Below, one piece after another: positions 8,243-17,508 of a stretch of 64,000 nucleotides of DNA; position 1 is the stretch's first letter; each line of letters opens with the position of its first letter. This DNA comes from Lacibacter sp. H375 (lineage in GTDB: Bacteria > Bacteroidota > Bacteroidia > Chitinophagales > Chitinophagaceae). Below the pieces are notes generated by a model that saw nothing but the letters and a program-made list of their open reading frames with translations, ran no database searches and was not told the origin of the DNA. The DNA lies in contig NZ_JBBKTT010000001.1 of the NCBI RefSeq assembly GCF_037892425.1, positions 1,674,001-1,738,000 on the forward strand, written 5' to 3'. The position numbers were made by a program, and so were the translations under genes.

Positions 8243-9070
8243 ATGCTTTATCGGATATCTTTTATAATCTTAATTGCTTTTTCCTGCATATCGTGTCAAA
8301 AGGAGAAGAGTGCTATTGTAGAAAGCGGATTTACGAAGTATGATATTTTCCCAATAATAGGTCAATCGAATGCTTATTTTGGTAGGGAGACCGGTTCGCA
8401 GCCTGCCAACACCGACAGTAGGATAAAGCAGCTGGGTCGTTTTGGCGATAATAGTTATAAAATCATTCCGGCTAAAGATCCGCTTGAGCATTTTACAATT
8501 GTTCAGGGCCGTATCAGTTTTGCAATGACTTTTGCCCATTATTATCTTCGTGAGTATTTGCAGCCAGAACGAGGAGTTCTTCTGATTCCAGGAGCCCTTG
8601 AAGGCAGTTCGTTCACTGGCTCTCAGTGGCGAAAGGGCGATAGCTTATACAACGATATAGTGCGAAGAGTAAAATATGTACTTGAAAAATATCCTGGAAG
8701 TGAAGTAAAAGCCTTTTTGTGGCACCAAGGAGAAAGTGATATCATGTGGGGCAGATATTATGCAGAGTTGCTTGATAAAATGATTACTGATATGCGTATG
8801 GAAATTGCCGGAACTAAGGGTGATTCCATCCCCTTTATTTTAGGCGGGTTGGTTCCCTATTGGGTAGATCAACAATCAAATCGCAAAACAACCGATTCGG
8901 TAATTGCAGAGACTTCCAAACGATTACCTTTTATCGGTTATGCAAACGCAAGAGAACCGTTTATTATCAAGAAAACAGACGATACAGTTGATGAAATTCA
9001 TTTTAATGCTTCAGGACAAAGAGAATTGGGAAAACGCTATTTTAAAGCGTATAAAGAAACAAGAAAATAG
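8243..9070 (+). CDS. SGNH/sialate-O-acetylesterase-like lipoprotein
   Basis: The 275-residue protein starts with a lipoprotein signal (hydrophobic residues 5-13, cysteines at 15 and 18), so it should be anchored outside the inner membrane. It carries the esterase blocks of the sialate-acetylesterase type: GQSN with the presumed nucleophile Ser42, WHQGESD at 160-166 and DEIHF with Asp250 and His253. Relatives remove O-acetyl groups from sugars. A same-length paralogue lies at 10279, with an FkbM methyltransferase between the two. This is consistent with trimming or remodelling of acetylated glycan outside the cytoplasm. The exact substrate cannot be read from sequence. Confidence 0.8.
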   Translation: MLYRISFIILIAFSCISCQKEKSAIVESGFTKYDIFPIIGQSNAYFGRETGSQPANTDSRIKQLGRFGDNSYKIIPAKDPLEHFTIVQGRISFAMTFAHYYLREYLQPERGVLLIPGALEGSSFTGSQWRKGDSLYNDIVRRVKYVLEKYPGSEVKAFLWHQGESDIMWGRYYAELLDKMITDMRMEIAGTKGDSIPFILGGLVPYWVDQQSNRKTTDSVIAETSKRLPFIGYANAREPFIIKKTDDTVDEIHFNASGQRELGKRYFKAYKETRK

Positions 9071-9312
9071 TTCCTTGGGCACGTGAAGCTAACACGTAAA
9101 ATTGGTCAAATGTTGTCGAGGTTATTGAGGAAATGAAACCAGAAATAAAAAGCGAAAAGAATGTTTCACTGCAAAAGGGGAATAAATTTCCCATTTACTA
9201 AATTACTGGTGAACGGCAAACAGTGTTCAAGCCATCTGCCCCTAATAGATAAATCTATTAAACCTTCGACGCTTTTGATGGGTAAGCTCTAAGTTGATCG
9301 AAAACCTTTTTA

Positions 9313-10182
9313 ATGAAACAAAGTTTACGTAAAGCAGTAGCTCTATTTAATTTTTCTGATCAGTTGTACATCTATATTGCAGTATTCTGTTTTAAGATAA
9401 AACGACAGGCACCTGCGAAGGCAGCTGCACTTTTTCAAAACTGTAACGAATACGTTAGGTTGATTGAACATGGGGTTTCATTTGTCAATTGTAGTAATGA
9501 TTTAGTAAAGGCGTCATTAACTATCAATCAGCAACATACAACCGTTTTTTTAAGAAAACATTCAAGTGATCTCCAGGTTTTTGAATCTGTGATTCAACAT
9601 GGAGAATATAAAATCGTGACAGAAAAAGTAAAGAATTGTAATATAATTGTTGATGCGGGTGGAAATATTGGGCTTACTACTGTGTATCTACACGCATATT
9701 ATCCTAATGCGAGATTTGTCATCATTGAGCCCGATAAAAATAATTTCTCACTGTTGCAAAAGAATTTAGAGCATAACAATATCGGCAATGTCAAGCTGTT
9801 TAATAAAGCTTTATGGGTGAGTAATGAAAAGCTGATGATCAGTCATTCATTTCGTGACGGGAAAGAGTGGAGTTTAACTGTTGAAAAAGCAAACGGAGCT
9901 CCTCAAAACGGAAATGATTTTTTAGAAGGTATCAGCTTGAAAGAGATATGTGCAACATCTTCAATTGAAATGATTGATTTGCTCAAAATTGATATTGAAG
10001 GGGCAGAGCGCTTTCTCTACCAGAGTGATGATTTTCTACAAGCAATTGAGCACTGTTCTAGAAACCTTGTGATAGAAATTCACGATGAATTCAATATTAG
10101 AGAAATGATCAATCATACAATGAGGAACATAGGCTTTTCTGCTACTGAAGCAGGTGATATTACTTTATTTGTAAGGAAATAA
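9313..10182 (+). CDS. FkbM family methyltransferase
   Basis: The 289-residue protein has the FkbM core: IIVDAGGNIGLT at 111-122 binds S-adenosylmethionine, FVIIEPDKNN near 135-144 follows, and LLKIDIEGAER lies near 217-227. A longer N-terminal region of about 100 residues precedes the fold. It is the single gene between two paralogous esterase-like lipoproteins, with a 242-base spacer before it that shows no gene. It is probably a sugar O-methyltransferase of the glycan pathway; the acceptor is unknown. Confidence 0.88.
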   Translation: MKQSLRKAVALFNFSDQLYIYIAVFCFKIKRQAPAKAAALFQNCNEYVRLIEHGVSFVNCSNDLVKASLTINQQHTTVFLRKHSSDLQVFESVIQHGEYKIVTEKVKNCNIIVDAGGNIGLTTVYLHAYYPNARFVIIEPDKNNFSLLQKNLEHNNIGNVKLFNKALWVSNEKLMISHSFRDGKEWSLTVEKANGAPQNGNDFLEGISLKEICATSSIEMIDLLKIDIEGAERFLYQSDDFLQAIEHCSRNLVIEIHDEFNIREMINHTMRNIGFSATEAGDITLFVRK

Positions 10183-10278
10183 AGTGGGAATTTGAACGTT
10201 TAACAAATATGTTGTCATTTAGCTTTTTGCTCAAAACTGACAACAAAACCTATTCTTTCCCTGTTAAAAACGCTGTTT

Positions 10279-11106
10279 ATGTTTCTTCGATTAGTCATTA
10301 TTATTCTTGCAGCCTTTTGCTGCTTTTCGTGCCGCCAAGAAAAAAGTTATGTCGAACAAAACAGGGTTATAAAGTACGATATATTTCCCGTAATTGGTCA
10401 ATCGAACGCTTACTTCGGCATGGGGCTTGACCCGCTTCTTGATAAAACTGATAGCCGTATTAAACAGTTGGGTCGCCATGGAAATCATAACTACCAGATT
10501 ATACCCGCAAAAGATCCGCTTGAGCACTTTAGTGTTGCTCCGGATCGTAACGGATTTGCAATGACTTTTGCATTTAACTATATTAGAAATTATTGGCGTG
10601 CCGACCGAGAGGTGCTTTTAATACCAGCCGCTCTTGATGGCAGCTCATTCAGTGGTTATCAGTGGCGAAAAGGCGATACACTTTATAATGATGTGGTGAG
10701 ACGGATCAAATATGTACTTGAAAAATTCCCGGGAAGTGAAGTAAAGGCTTTTCTTTGGCATCAGGGGGAAACAGACATCTCTTGGGGTCGATACTATGCC
10801 TTTTTACTTGATAAAATGATTACAGATATGCGCAGGGACGTTGCTGGTAATAATGGCGATTCTATTCCCTTTATTTTAGGAGGTTTTGTTCCCTATTGGG
10901 CCGATCAACGTGCTGACCGTAAAAAAACAGATTCTGTGATTGCTGAAACGCCCACCCGATTACCATTTATTGGACATGCAAGTGCAAGGGATCCTTTCAT
11001 AATCGAAAAGCCGGTTAATACAATTGATGATATTCATTTTGATGCAGAAGGGCAACGTGAGTTGGGAGTCCGCTATTTTCGGGAGTTTCAAAAAATTAAA
11101 AACTAG
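10279..11106 (+). CDS. SGNH/sialate-O-acetylesterase-like lipoprotein, paralogue
   Basis: The 275-residue protein is colinear with the one at 8243. It keeps the lipoprotein signal with cysteines at 14, 15 and 18, GQSNAYFG with Ser42, the same PLEHF segment near residue 81, WHQGETD at 160-166 and a terminal DDIHF. The two genes differ at many third positions, so the duplication is not recent. Having two secreted esterases in one glycan locus may mean two acetyl positions, or that one copy acts on the product of the other. The function is inferred from motifs only. Confidence 0.8.
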   Translation: MFLRLVIIILAAFCCFSCRQEKSYVEQNRVIKYDIFPVIGQSNAYFGMGLDPLLDKTDSRIKQLGRHGNHNYQIIPAKDPLEHFSVAPDRNGFAMTFAFNYIRNYWRADREVLLIPAALDGSSFSGYQWRKGDTLYNDVVRRIKYVLEKFPGSEVKAFLWHQGETDISWGRYYAFLLDKMITDMRRDVAGNNGDSIPFILGGFVPYWADQRADRKKTDSVIAETPTRLPFIGHASARDPFIIEKPVNTIDDIHFDAEGQRELGVRYFREFQKIKN

Positions 11107-11148
11107 GATTATAAGTTAAGTCCGTTGATCTATTGAACAGCACAGTTT

Positions 11149-12138
11149 ATGCCATCTTTTTCCATAGTTATTTGTACCTATAACCCTGATCTAATTATTC
11201 TTGCCCGACTATTAAATGCCATTGCAGGATTTAACAGAGAATCACCTGAACATGAAGTGATTATTGTTGATAATAATTCGACTATACAACTGGAACTCGA
11301 AGTAGAAATTAAGGACTTTCTAAGTCGCAAATTAAATTCAAAACTCATTCACGAGAACACTCCAGGTTTAACGGCAGCCCGAATAGCTGGTATCAATCAA
11401 GCTAAACACGATTGGATTGTTTTTTTTGATGATGATAATGAACCGGTTGCTGATTACCTTGTCGCTGCATCAAGCGCAATAGAAAAATACGCACAGGTAG
11501 GAGCATGGGGGCCCGGGAATATAGACGTTGTTTATACTGATAAGGTGAAATCCTGGCTTGAAACAAAAAAGGAACTATTTCAACAAAGAAACGAGGACAA
11601 AATAAGATATGCAAATGAAGTGTCATGGCAACCTTTTTATCCTTTTGGAACAGGGCTGATCATTAAAAAAGAGATCGCTCTAGAATATACAAGAAGGGTG
11701 CAATCGGGAAGATATACTTTAAGCGATAGAAAAGGCAAAAGTCTAGCAAGCGGTGGAGATGTGCAAATGGTTTTAACCGGCATAGATATGGGTTTTTTTG
11801 CAGGGTCAATAGCCGGTTTATATTTAAATCACCTTATAAATTCCTCAAAAACCACACTTGCCTATTTGCAGAAGCAACAATATGGAACAGCATCTGCTTA
11901 CATTAAAGCATTTAACCAAGTGTTTATCAATCATCAGATCAAAACGGGCGAGGTTTCAAATATTAAGTTATTGAGAACGATTTATAGCTTGTATCGTATT
12001 CAAGGTGCCAAGCTTAATCGAAATGACTTTAAATTATTGTTGGCATCTAAACTTGGTGAAGTGAATGCGGCTGTGTGTGCCAATGACAAACCTCAACCTT
12101 TTATTTTGAAATTGTACGAAAAACTTATTGATGCCTGA
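11149..12138 (+). CDS. Family 2 glycosyltransferase
   Basis: The 329-residue protein is a GT-A enzyme. FSIVICTYNP is at residues 4-13, IIVDNNS at 38-44, and VFFDDDNEP at 91-99 holds the metal-binding aspartates. The middle has PFGTGLIIKK, and SGGDVQM supplies the likely acid cluster. The C-terminal third, about 100 residues, is not conserved with its neighbours. Its last eight bases overlap the next gene, starting a run of four genes joined by eight-base overlaps. Confidence 0.9.
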   Translation: MPSFSIVICTYNPDLIILARLLNAIAGFNRESPEHEVIIVDNNSTIQLELEVEIKDFLSRKLNSKLIHENTPGLTAARIAGINQAKHDWIVFFDDDNEPVADYLVAASSAIEKYAQVGAWGPGNIDVVYTDKVKSWLETKKELFQQRNEDKIRYANEVSWQPFYPFGTGLIIKKEIALEYTRRVQSGRYTLSDRKGKSLASGGDVQMVLTGIDMGFFAGSIAGLYLNHLINSSKTTLAYLQKQQYGTASAYIKAFNQVFINHQIKTGEVSNIKLLRTIYSLYRIQGAKLNRNDFKLLLASKLGEVNAAVCANDKPQPFILKLYEKLIDA

Positions 12139-13087
12139 CACTCCTGTTCTATTTATCATTTTTAACAGGCCAAACACAACAAAAAAAGTGTTTGAGTGCA
12201 TCAGAATGGCGCAGCCATCAAAATTATTTATTGCAGCTGACGCTGCAAGAGAGAGTCACCCAACAGATAAAGAAAGATGCGATGCTGCAAGAGCCATTGT
12301 TCAAAAAATTGACTGGCCATGTGAGGTGCGTACGCTTTTCAGGGAAAAAAATCTCGGTTGCGGTGAGGCGGTAAGTGAAGCAATTAATTGGTTTTTTTCA
12401 GAAAACGAGGAAGGGATTATCCTGGAAGATGATTGTTTGCCGCATCCTGATTTTTTTGTTTTTGCGAATCAGATGCTGCAACACTACCGTAACGATAAAC
12501 GAATTATTTCCATCAACGGATCAAATCTTGGATACAAACTAGCAGATGGAAATAGTTACACCTATAGCCGGTTTATGAATATGTGGGGGTGGGCCACATG
12601 GAAAGACAGGGCGTTGTCAATTGATTACTCAATGAGGAGATGGAAAAAGCAAAAAAAACAAGGCTGGTGGTTGTTCAGAAAACTACGACAATACTTCTTT
12701 GATACTGATATTAATTGGTATAGGTTATGGCAAAATAAATTTAACAAAGTTGCAGAGGATAAAGGTTTTACGTGGGACTGGCAATGGATGTTTCATCAAA
12801 TGGATAAAAATCAATTATCTATTGTTCCTGCAGTAAATCTTGTGAGCAACATTGGTTTTGATGCAGACGGGACACACACGCATGAAGCGGAGAATCCAGC
12901 AGCCAATATTCCAACGTATGCACTTGAGCAACCTTTGAAACATCCGTCTTCTATTAAACCCGATTTTATTTACGAGGAAGAATACGTAAAAGGGGTATGG
13001 TGTTATCACAAGCGCCTGCCAGCAATCTTTTACCTAAAACAATTTATATCCACCTACCTGTTGCGTAGAAAACCAGCCAATGCCTGA
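12131..13087 (+). CDS. Nucleotide-diphospho-sugar transferase, GT2-related
   Basis: The protein is about 318 residues with a GT-A fold. PVLFIIFNRPNTTKKVF near 5-21 forms the first strand and helix, and IILEDDCLPHPDFF near 97-110 carries the metal site. WGWATWKDR and FTWDWQWMF are tryptophan-rich blocks typical of this poorly studied family in polysaccharide loci. The ATG at 12131 is chosen over the adjacent TTG at 12128. The ATG sits inside the upstream stop region (ATGCCTGA), so translation is probably coupled. Confidence 0.83.
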   Translation: MPDTPVLFIIFNRPNTTKKVFECIRMAQPSKLFIAADAARESHPTDKERCDAARAIVQKIDWPCEVRTLFREKNLGCGEAVSEAINWFFSENEEGIILEDDCLPHPDFFVFANQMLQHYRNDKRIISINGSNLGYKLADGNSYTYSRFMNMWGWATWKDRALSIDYSMRRWKKQKKQGWWLFRKLRQYFFDTDINWYRLWQNKFNKVAEDKGFTWDWQWMFHQMDKNQLSIVPAVNLVSNIGFDADGTHTHEAENPAANIPTYALEQPLKHPSSIKPDFIYEEEYVKGVWCYHKRLPAIFYLKQFISTYLLRRKPANA

Positions 13088-13985
13088 GTCAGTGTCGAAA
13101 GTTGTTATTGCCAGTTATAAGTATGATTTCTGGCTGGCAGAGATCTGTATGGCGAGTGTGCGTTATTGGTACCCTGAAATGCCACTGGCGATTGTGTACG
13201 ATCATTCAAAAGGCGCAGTTGATTTTACGAAAGTAAAAAAGCGATATGGCGCCGAGATCATTGAATTGCCGATCAAACAATTTGGCTGGGGACTATCAAA
13301 GATCGAATACCTTTTTCAGCCGGGAAATGAACATGTGCTTGTGCTCGATGCTGATACGGTTTTGCTGGGCCCGGTACTGGAGTATCTTGGTGAATTTGAA
13401 GGAGATTTTGTTGTGTCGGCTTCTAAACACGATGAACCTTATGCTTTGTGGATGAAACAATATTATTTTGATTATGAAGCGCTGCAAAAAATGGATCCCT
13501 CTTTTGTTTTTCCCGGGTATTCGTTTAATACAGGTCAGTTTATTGCAACAACAGGAATACTTCAACGTAGCGATTTTGAGCAACTCGTAACCTGGAAGGA
13601 GTTTCCACAGATAAAACATAAGCATATTTTTTCCTGTGTTGATCAAGGCCTGCTTAACTATCTACTTCCGTTAAAAGAACAACAACGGCAATTGAAAATT
13701 GGCAAGGCTGATTTTATGATGGGGATCCGTTATAAAGAAGCAGAAGAAATAACAGTAGCTGGGTTGCGACAAAAAAAAGGAATTCCTTATATATTACATT
13801 GGGCAGGAGGTGGCAACACAAAGACATTACAATTGATGAAGCGCAATGATCTGTTGCGGTTTTACAGAAATCAGCAGGAATCTGTTTTGGGTATTTTTAT
13901 ACTAGAACTGGAAGATTGGTGTCGGTATGCGGGTTTTCAATGGCAAAGAGTAATTCGTAAGTACAAACAAAAAATGCATGGCTGA
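13080..13985 (+). CDS. GT8-like glycosyltransferase
   Basis: The 301-residue protein begins with a short strand KVVIASYKYDFW and has LVLDADTVLLGP near 87-98, whose D-A-D is the metal-binding DXD of GT8-like retaining transferases. PGYSFNTGQF and a late HWAGGGNTK block, with a histidine and glycines, also fit GT8-type active sites. It overlaps both neighbours by eight bases. The GT8 assignment rests on DXD context and is less firm than the fold class. Confidence 0.75.
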   Translation: MPESVSKVVIASYKYDFWLAEICMASVRYWYPEMPLAIVYDHSKGAVDFTKVKKRYGAEIIELPIKQFGWGLSKIEYLFQPGNEHVLVLDADTVLLGPVLEYLGEFEGDFVVSASKHDEPYALWMKQYYFDYEALQKMDPSFVFPGYSFNTGQFIATTGILQRSDFEQLVTWKEFPQIKHKHIFSCVDQGLLNYLLPLKEQQRQLKIGKADFMMGIRYKEAEEITVAGLRQKKGIPYILHWAGGGNTKTLQLMKRNDLLRFYRNQQESVLGIFILELEDWCRYAGFQWQRVIRKYKQKMHG

Positions 13986-14877
13986 AAAATATCCTAAGAT
14001 ATCTATTGTAACTGCTTCATATAACCAGGGGCAGTTCATTGAGGAAACAATTACCAGTATTCTTGATCAACAGTATCCTAATCTTGAATATATTATTATT
14101 GATGGCGGCAGTACAGACAATTCTGTTGAGATCATAAAAAAATACCAACAGCATCTCAAGTTCTGGGTAAGTGAAAAAGATAAAGGACAAGCCAATGCTA
14201 TTAATAAAGGATTGCAATACTGCACGGGTACAATTTTTAACTGGTTAAACAGTGATGATTATTTAGAGCCACACTCTTTGCAGAAGATAGCGGTGGCATT
14301 TGCTGATGATGAGGTGCAGTTGGTGGCAGGAAAAGTGCGGAATTTTTCATCAACCGGTGAAGAAGTGATACAAAATCAAAAGCTGTCGGCAAGGGGATTG
14401 ATGTGTTGGGAGCAGGGTGTGAAATTTGTACAGCCAGGTGTGTGGATGCGCAGGGAACTGATTGATGTATGCGGAGGTATTGATGAGCAGTTTCATTATG
14501 CATTTGATTGGGATCTGTATATACGTTATCTCTACCATTTTCCGGTTGTAAAAGAAATTCCCGAATTGCTGGTGCATTTCCGTTTGCATGACCAATCGAA
14601 GACACAATCGTTGAGCGAAAGGTTCTCAATAGAGGAACAAAAGATCATTGAAAAATTATATAGCCTGCCGGGTTACGAAGGGATCAAGGACAGCTGCCTG
14701 TACAAAATACAGAAGGCAAAATGGACGGCTTTTTTATCGGATCAATCAAGAGCACGCCGGTCGTTCCTGTTGAAGTGTGTAGCCGTGCTGCAACAATTGC
14801 CTTCACACTCAAAAGTTAGCTATTCACGCCAAACCGCAGGAGCAATAAAGGCCTTTTGGCAAAACAGGGAAATTTGA
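13978..14877 (+). CDS. Family 2 glycosyltransferase
   Basis: The 299-residue enzyme opens with ISIVTASYNQGQF at 8-20, has IDGGSTDN at 41-48 and the metal-binding NSDD at 91-94. FDWDLYIRYL near 165 is the likely acceptor-side acid block. It is a paralogue of the GT2 at 4206 but without the N-terminal extension and with a different C-terminus. It overlaps the upstream gene by eight bases (ATGGCTGA). Confidence 0.9.
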   Translation: MAEKYPKISIVTASYNQGQFIEETITSILDQQYPNLEYIIIDGGSTDNSVEIIKKYQQHLKFWVSEKDKGQANAINKGLQYCTGTIFNWLNSDDYLEPHSLQKIAVAFADDEVQLVAGKVRNFSSTGEEVIQNQKLSARGLMCWEQGVKFVQPGVWMRRELIDVCGGIDEQFHYAFDWDLYIRYLYHFPVVKEIPELLVHFRLHDQSKTQSLSERFSIEEQKIIEKLYSLPGYEGIKDSCLYKIQKAKWTAFLSDQSRARRSFLLKCVAVLQQLPSHSKVSYSRQTAGAIKAFWQNREI

Positions 14878-14880
14878 GTG

Positions 14881-15981
14881 ATGAATGTCAATAAACCTTT
14901 GATTGTATGGCAGGCCCATGAAGGTAACAGTAGTGGCGCCAATATTGCGCTATTAGAATATATCGATGTGCTTTCTGCTGAGTATCGTTTTCATGTATTG
15001 TTGCCACATAATGGCAGCATGGAGGATGCATTGGCAAAACGTTCAATTGCCTGCAGCATTGTTCCTCAATATGGGTGGGCTGGTGAAACCAAAGGATCGT
15101 TATTATTGCAATTAAAACGATTTGTACGTACAGCTGTGGCAGTGCAACAGGTTAAAGAACTGTTGAAACATCTTCGGCCGGCCTTTGTTTTTACTAATAC
15201 ATTAATTCCCTTTGCGTCGGCGAAAGCAGCTTATAAAATGAATGTACCCCATGTTTGGTGGATACATGAATTTGGCAAAGAGGATTTTGGGTTCAGAATT
15301 GGCTGGGGTAACGATGATGAAGCATATAAGAAAATGACAAATTGGAGTAAACTTGTGATCTGTAATTCAAATGCGGTTATGGACAAATTCAAACCGTTGT
15401 TACCAGCTGTACAGGTTGAACGCATTTATCAACCGGTTAGTTGGAAACAAGATGTTTCAATTGTTACAAAAAAAAAGATTGCGACCTACCTTATGTTTGG
15501 ACAGATCACAGAATCAAAAGGTCACGAAGAAGTACTAGGAGCTATACTTGAAGCAAAGAAAAGGATGGTGCATGTGAGTTTACATATTAAAGGCCCATGT
15601 GAGAGCAAAGCATATCTTTTGCGATTACAAAATTTTATTGAAGCAAACAGCTTAGGAAGACAAGTGCAAATAGAAACGGGCTATTTTGTAAAAGAAGAAG
15701 TGATGCCTCTGTATGAAGTGCTTATTGTTGCATCGAGGTCAGAAGCTTTTGGACGGGTGATAGTTGAAGCAAATAAAGCAGGGTTAAGTGTACTTGTGAA
15801 GAACAGTGGCGGTGCGCCTGAATTGGTTAATAACAGTAATGGCCTTCTTTATAATTCAAAGGAAGAATTGTGCAGCATCTTTATGTCAAAACAGTGGGTT
15901 GCCAGGTACCCTATTCAAATAAATTATGCAGAAAGGGAAGAAACAGAAAGACTTAAACAACTTTTAGCTGCTATTGTATGA
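14881..15981 (+). CDS. Family 4 glycosyltransferase
   Basis: The GT-B enzyme of about 366 residues has an N-terminal acceptor domain with HEGNSSGANIALLEY near residues 14-28 and VWWIHEFGKEDFG near 125. The C-terminal donor domain holds LMFGQITESKGHEEV and the EX7E-like block EAFGRVIVEANKAG. A GTG at 14878 directly precedes the ATG used here. Members retain the anomeric configuration of a nucleotide-sugar donor. Its stop overlaps the next start by four bases (ATGA). Confidence 0.88.
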   Translation: MNVNKPLIVWQAHEGNSSGANIALLEYIDVLSAEYRFHVLLPHNGSMEDALAKRSIACSIVPQYGWAGETKGSLLLQLKRFVRTAVAVQQVKELLKHLRPAFVFTNTLIPFASAKAAYKMNVPHVWWIHEFGKEDFGFRIGWGNDDEAYKKMTNWSKLVICNSNAVMDKFKPLLPAVQVERIYQPVSWKQDVSIVTKKKIATYLMFGQITESKGHEEVLGAILEAKKRMVHVSLHIKGPCESKAYLLRLQNFIEANSLGRQVQIETGYFVKEEVMPLYEVLIVASRSEAFGRVIVEANKAGLSVLVKNSGGAPELVNNSNGLLYNSKEELCSIFMSKQWVARYPIQINYAEREETERLKQLLAAIV

Positions 15982-16919
15982 GCCATCAACCGTTGTTTAC
16001 TATTGCAACAATTACGTATAACTCAGCGAAGTGGGTTCAGCAAAGTATCGAAAGCATTCTTTCTTCGTCCTACAGCGATTTTGAATTAGTGATCTCTGAT
16101 GATTGTTCGGTCGATGATACCTGGCAAATAGTTCAACATTACAATGACCCCCGTATAAGAGCCTGGCGTAACGAGCAGAACCTTGGAGAATATCCTAACC
16201 GTAACAAAGTATTAAAAGAGGCAAGAGGAAAGTTTATACTCTTTATTGATGGCGATGATATCCTGTATAAGGATTCATTAGCATTTTATGCAAATTACTT
16301 AAATGCTTTTCCCGAAGCCAAAGCAGTGTGGGGAGTTTACCCGGTGTATTTTGACTTTGTAGTGTTTCCTTATTTATTTACACCTGAACAATTAACCTCT
16401 CTTAACTTCTTAAGCACTTATCCTGTAACTGTAGTAGGTTTTGCAGAGTCGCTTTTTTCAGTAGAAGCATTGCTGAACCTTGGTGGTTTTGATGAACGAT
16501 ATGCCATTGGTGATACTTATATTAAGCGGAAATTCAGTTGCTATTATCCTGTTGTACTGGTGCCTGCCGGCCATGCTTTTTGGCGACAATACCCGGAGCA
16601 GGCAAGCAACAGGGTGCGTAGTTTTTACAAGCAATTGATAGAAACATACCAGATAGACAAAGAGATCCTGTCGGATAACTATATTCCTCTGAAAAATGGA
16701 GCACTGGATGTTGCAAAAAGAAATTTCAGGATACGCAGTATCAAGTTAATTGTTCATAACACGATACGAAAAGCTAAGTTTATAGATTTTTTCCGGCTGA
16801 TGCATCTATTACAAATACCCTATTCCGATCTGCTGTTGTTGAAAGAGAAAGGTGACTACAGGTATAAGGCCGGGGCAACTTCTGCCACACCATTAATGAA
16901 TAATTATCATTTCAACTAA
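15978..16919 (+). CDS. Family 2 glycosyltransferase
   Basis: The 313-residue enzyme has TIATITYNSAKWV near 8-20, ISDDCSVDD near 39-47 and the metal-binding DGDD at 91-94. It is a full-length paralogue of the gene at 18299: both share NLGEYPNRN, the following GK.ILF.DGDD and a C-terminal RIR.IKL.V region that ends with GDY.YK. The pair is separated by an acetyltransferase and a methyltransferase gene, so a small block may have duplicated and diverged. Confidence 0.9.
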   Translation: MSHQPLFTIATITYNSAKWVQQSIESILSSSYSDFELVISDDCSVDDTWQIVQHYNDPRIRAWRNEQNLGEYPNRNKVLKEARGKFILFIDGDDILYKDSLAFYANYLNAFPEAKAVWGVYPVYFDFVVFPYLFTPEQLTSLNFLSTYPVTVVGFAESLFSVEALLNLGGFDERYAIGDTYIKRKFSCYYPVVLVPAGHAFWRQYPEQASNRVRSFYKQLIETYQIDKEILSDNYIPLKNGALDVAKRNFRIRSIKLIVHNTIRKAKFIDFFRLMHLLQIPYSDLLLLKEKGDYRYKAGATSATPLMNNYHFN

Positions 16920-16925
16920 GAATAT

Positions 16926-17498
16926 ATGTTGCGTTTGTTTTTTAAGGTAAAACGAAAGCTCAATAAATGGGGGCATGCAGCTGTTATTTCAATTAAACGA
17001 ACAGAATGGGAAGCATTGCATAGCACCAGGTTCAGGGTGGGTAAAAACCTTTTTTTTGGAAAAAAGTTTTCCTTGTATTTTGACGCATCTTCTTCAAGGG
17101 TGCAGTTTGGAAATGATATACAGTTTCGGGATTTCTGCCAGGTACGATCAGGAGCGGATGGAACATTGTCGGTCGGCAACAGGGTTTTCTTTAATAATTT
17201 TTGCAGTATTACGTGTTTCCATAATATCAGTATAGGAGACGATTGTCAATTTGGAGAAGGTGTTCGCTTTTATGATCATAATCATCAGCATCGCCTAGCA
17301 GATAAACCAATTAATGAGCAAGGATATATTACGGGTGCCATATCTATCGGCAATAATTGTTGGTTTGGCTCGCAAGTGATTATTTTAAAGGATGTGACAA
17401 TTGGCGATAATGTAATTATTGGTGCAGGTTGCATTATTCATAAATCGATTCCTTCCGGCTCGGTTATCGTAAATAAACAAGAGCTTGTTACATTATAA
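16926..17498 (+). CDS. Hexapeptide-repeat acetyltransferase
   Basis: The 190-residue protein is a left-handed beta-helix acetyltransferase of the WbbJ/maltose-acetyltransferase type. Repeats run through VQFGNDIQF, LSVGNRVF, ISIGDDCQFG, ISIGNNCWFG and VTIGDNVIIG. The catalytic histidine block is YDHNHQH near residue 118. A positively charged N-terminal region of about 40 residues precedes the helix. It probably O-acetylates a sugar of the glycan made by its neighbours. Confidence 0.88.
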   Translation: MLRLFFKVKRKLNKWGHAAVISIKRTEWEALHSTRFRVGKNLFFGKKFSLYFDASSSRVQFGNDIQFRDFCQVRSGADGTLSVGNRVFFNNFCSITCFHNISIGDDCQFGEGVRFYDHNHQHRLADKPINEQGYITGAISIGNNCWFGSQVIILKDVTIGDNVIIGAGCIIHKSIPSGSVIVNKQELVTL

Positions 17499-17508
17499 AT
17501 GATTAGGC

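Noticed and set aside
9071-9312. Possible small gene between the esterase and the FkbM gene
   Set aside because: All frames are interrupted, and no block of a known family was found, unlike the two remnants described.
14237-14629. 130-codon open frame on the - strand
   Set aside because: It is antisense to the GT2 gene at 13978; its residues show no family pattern.
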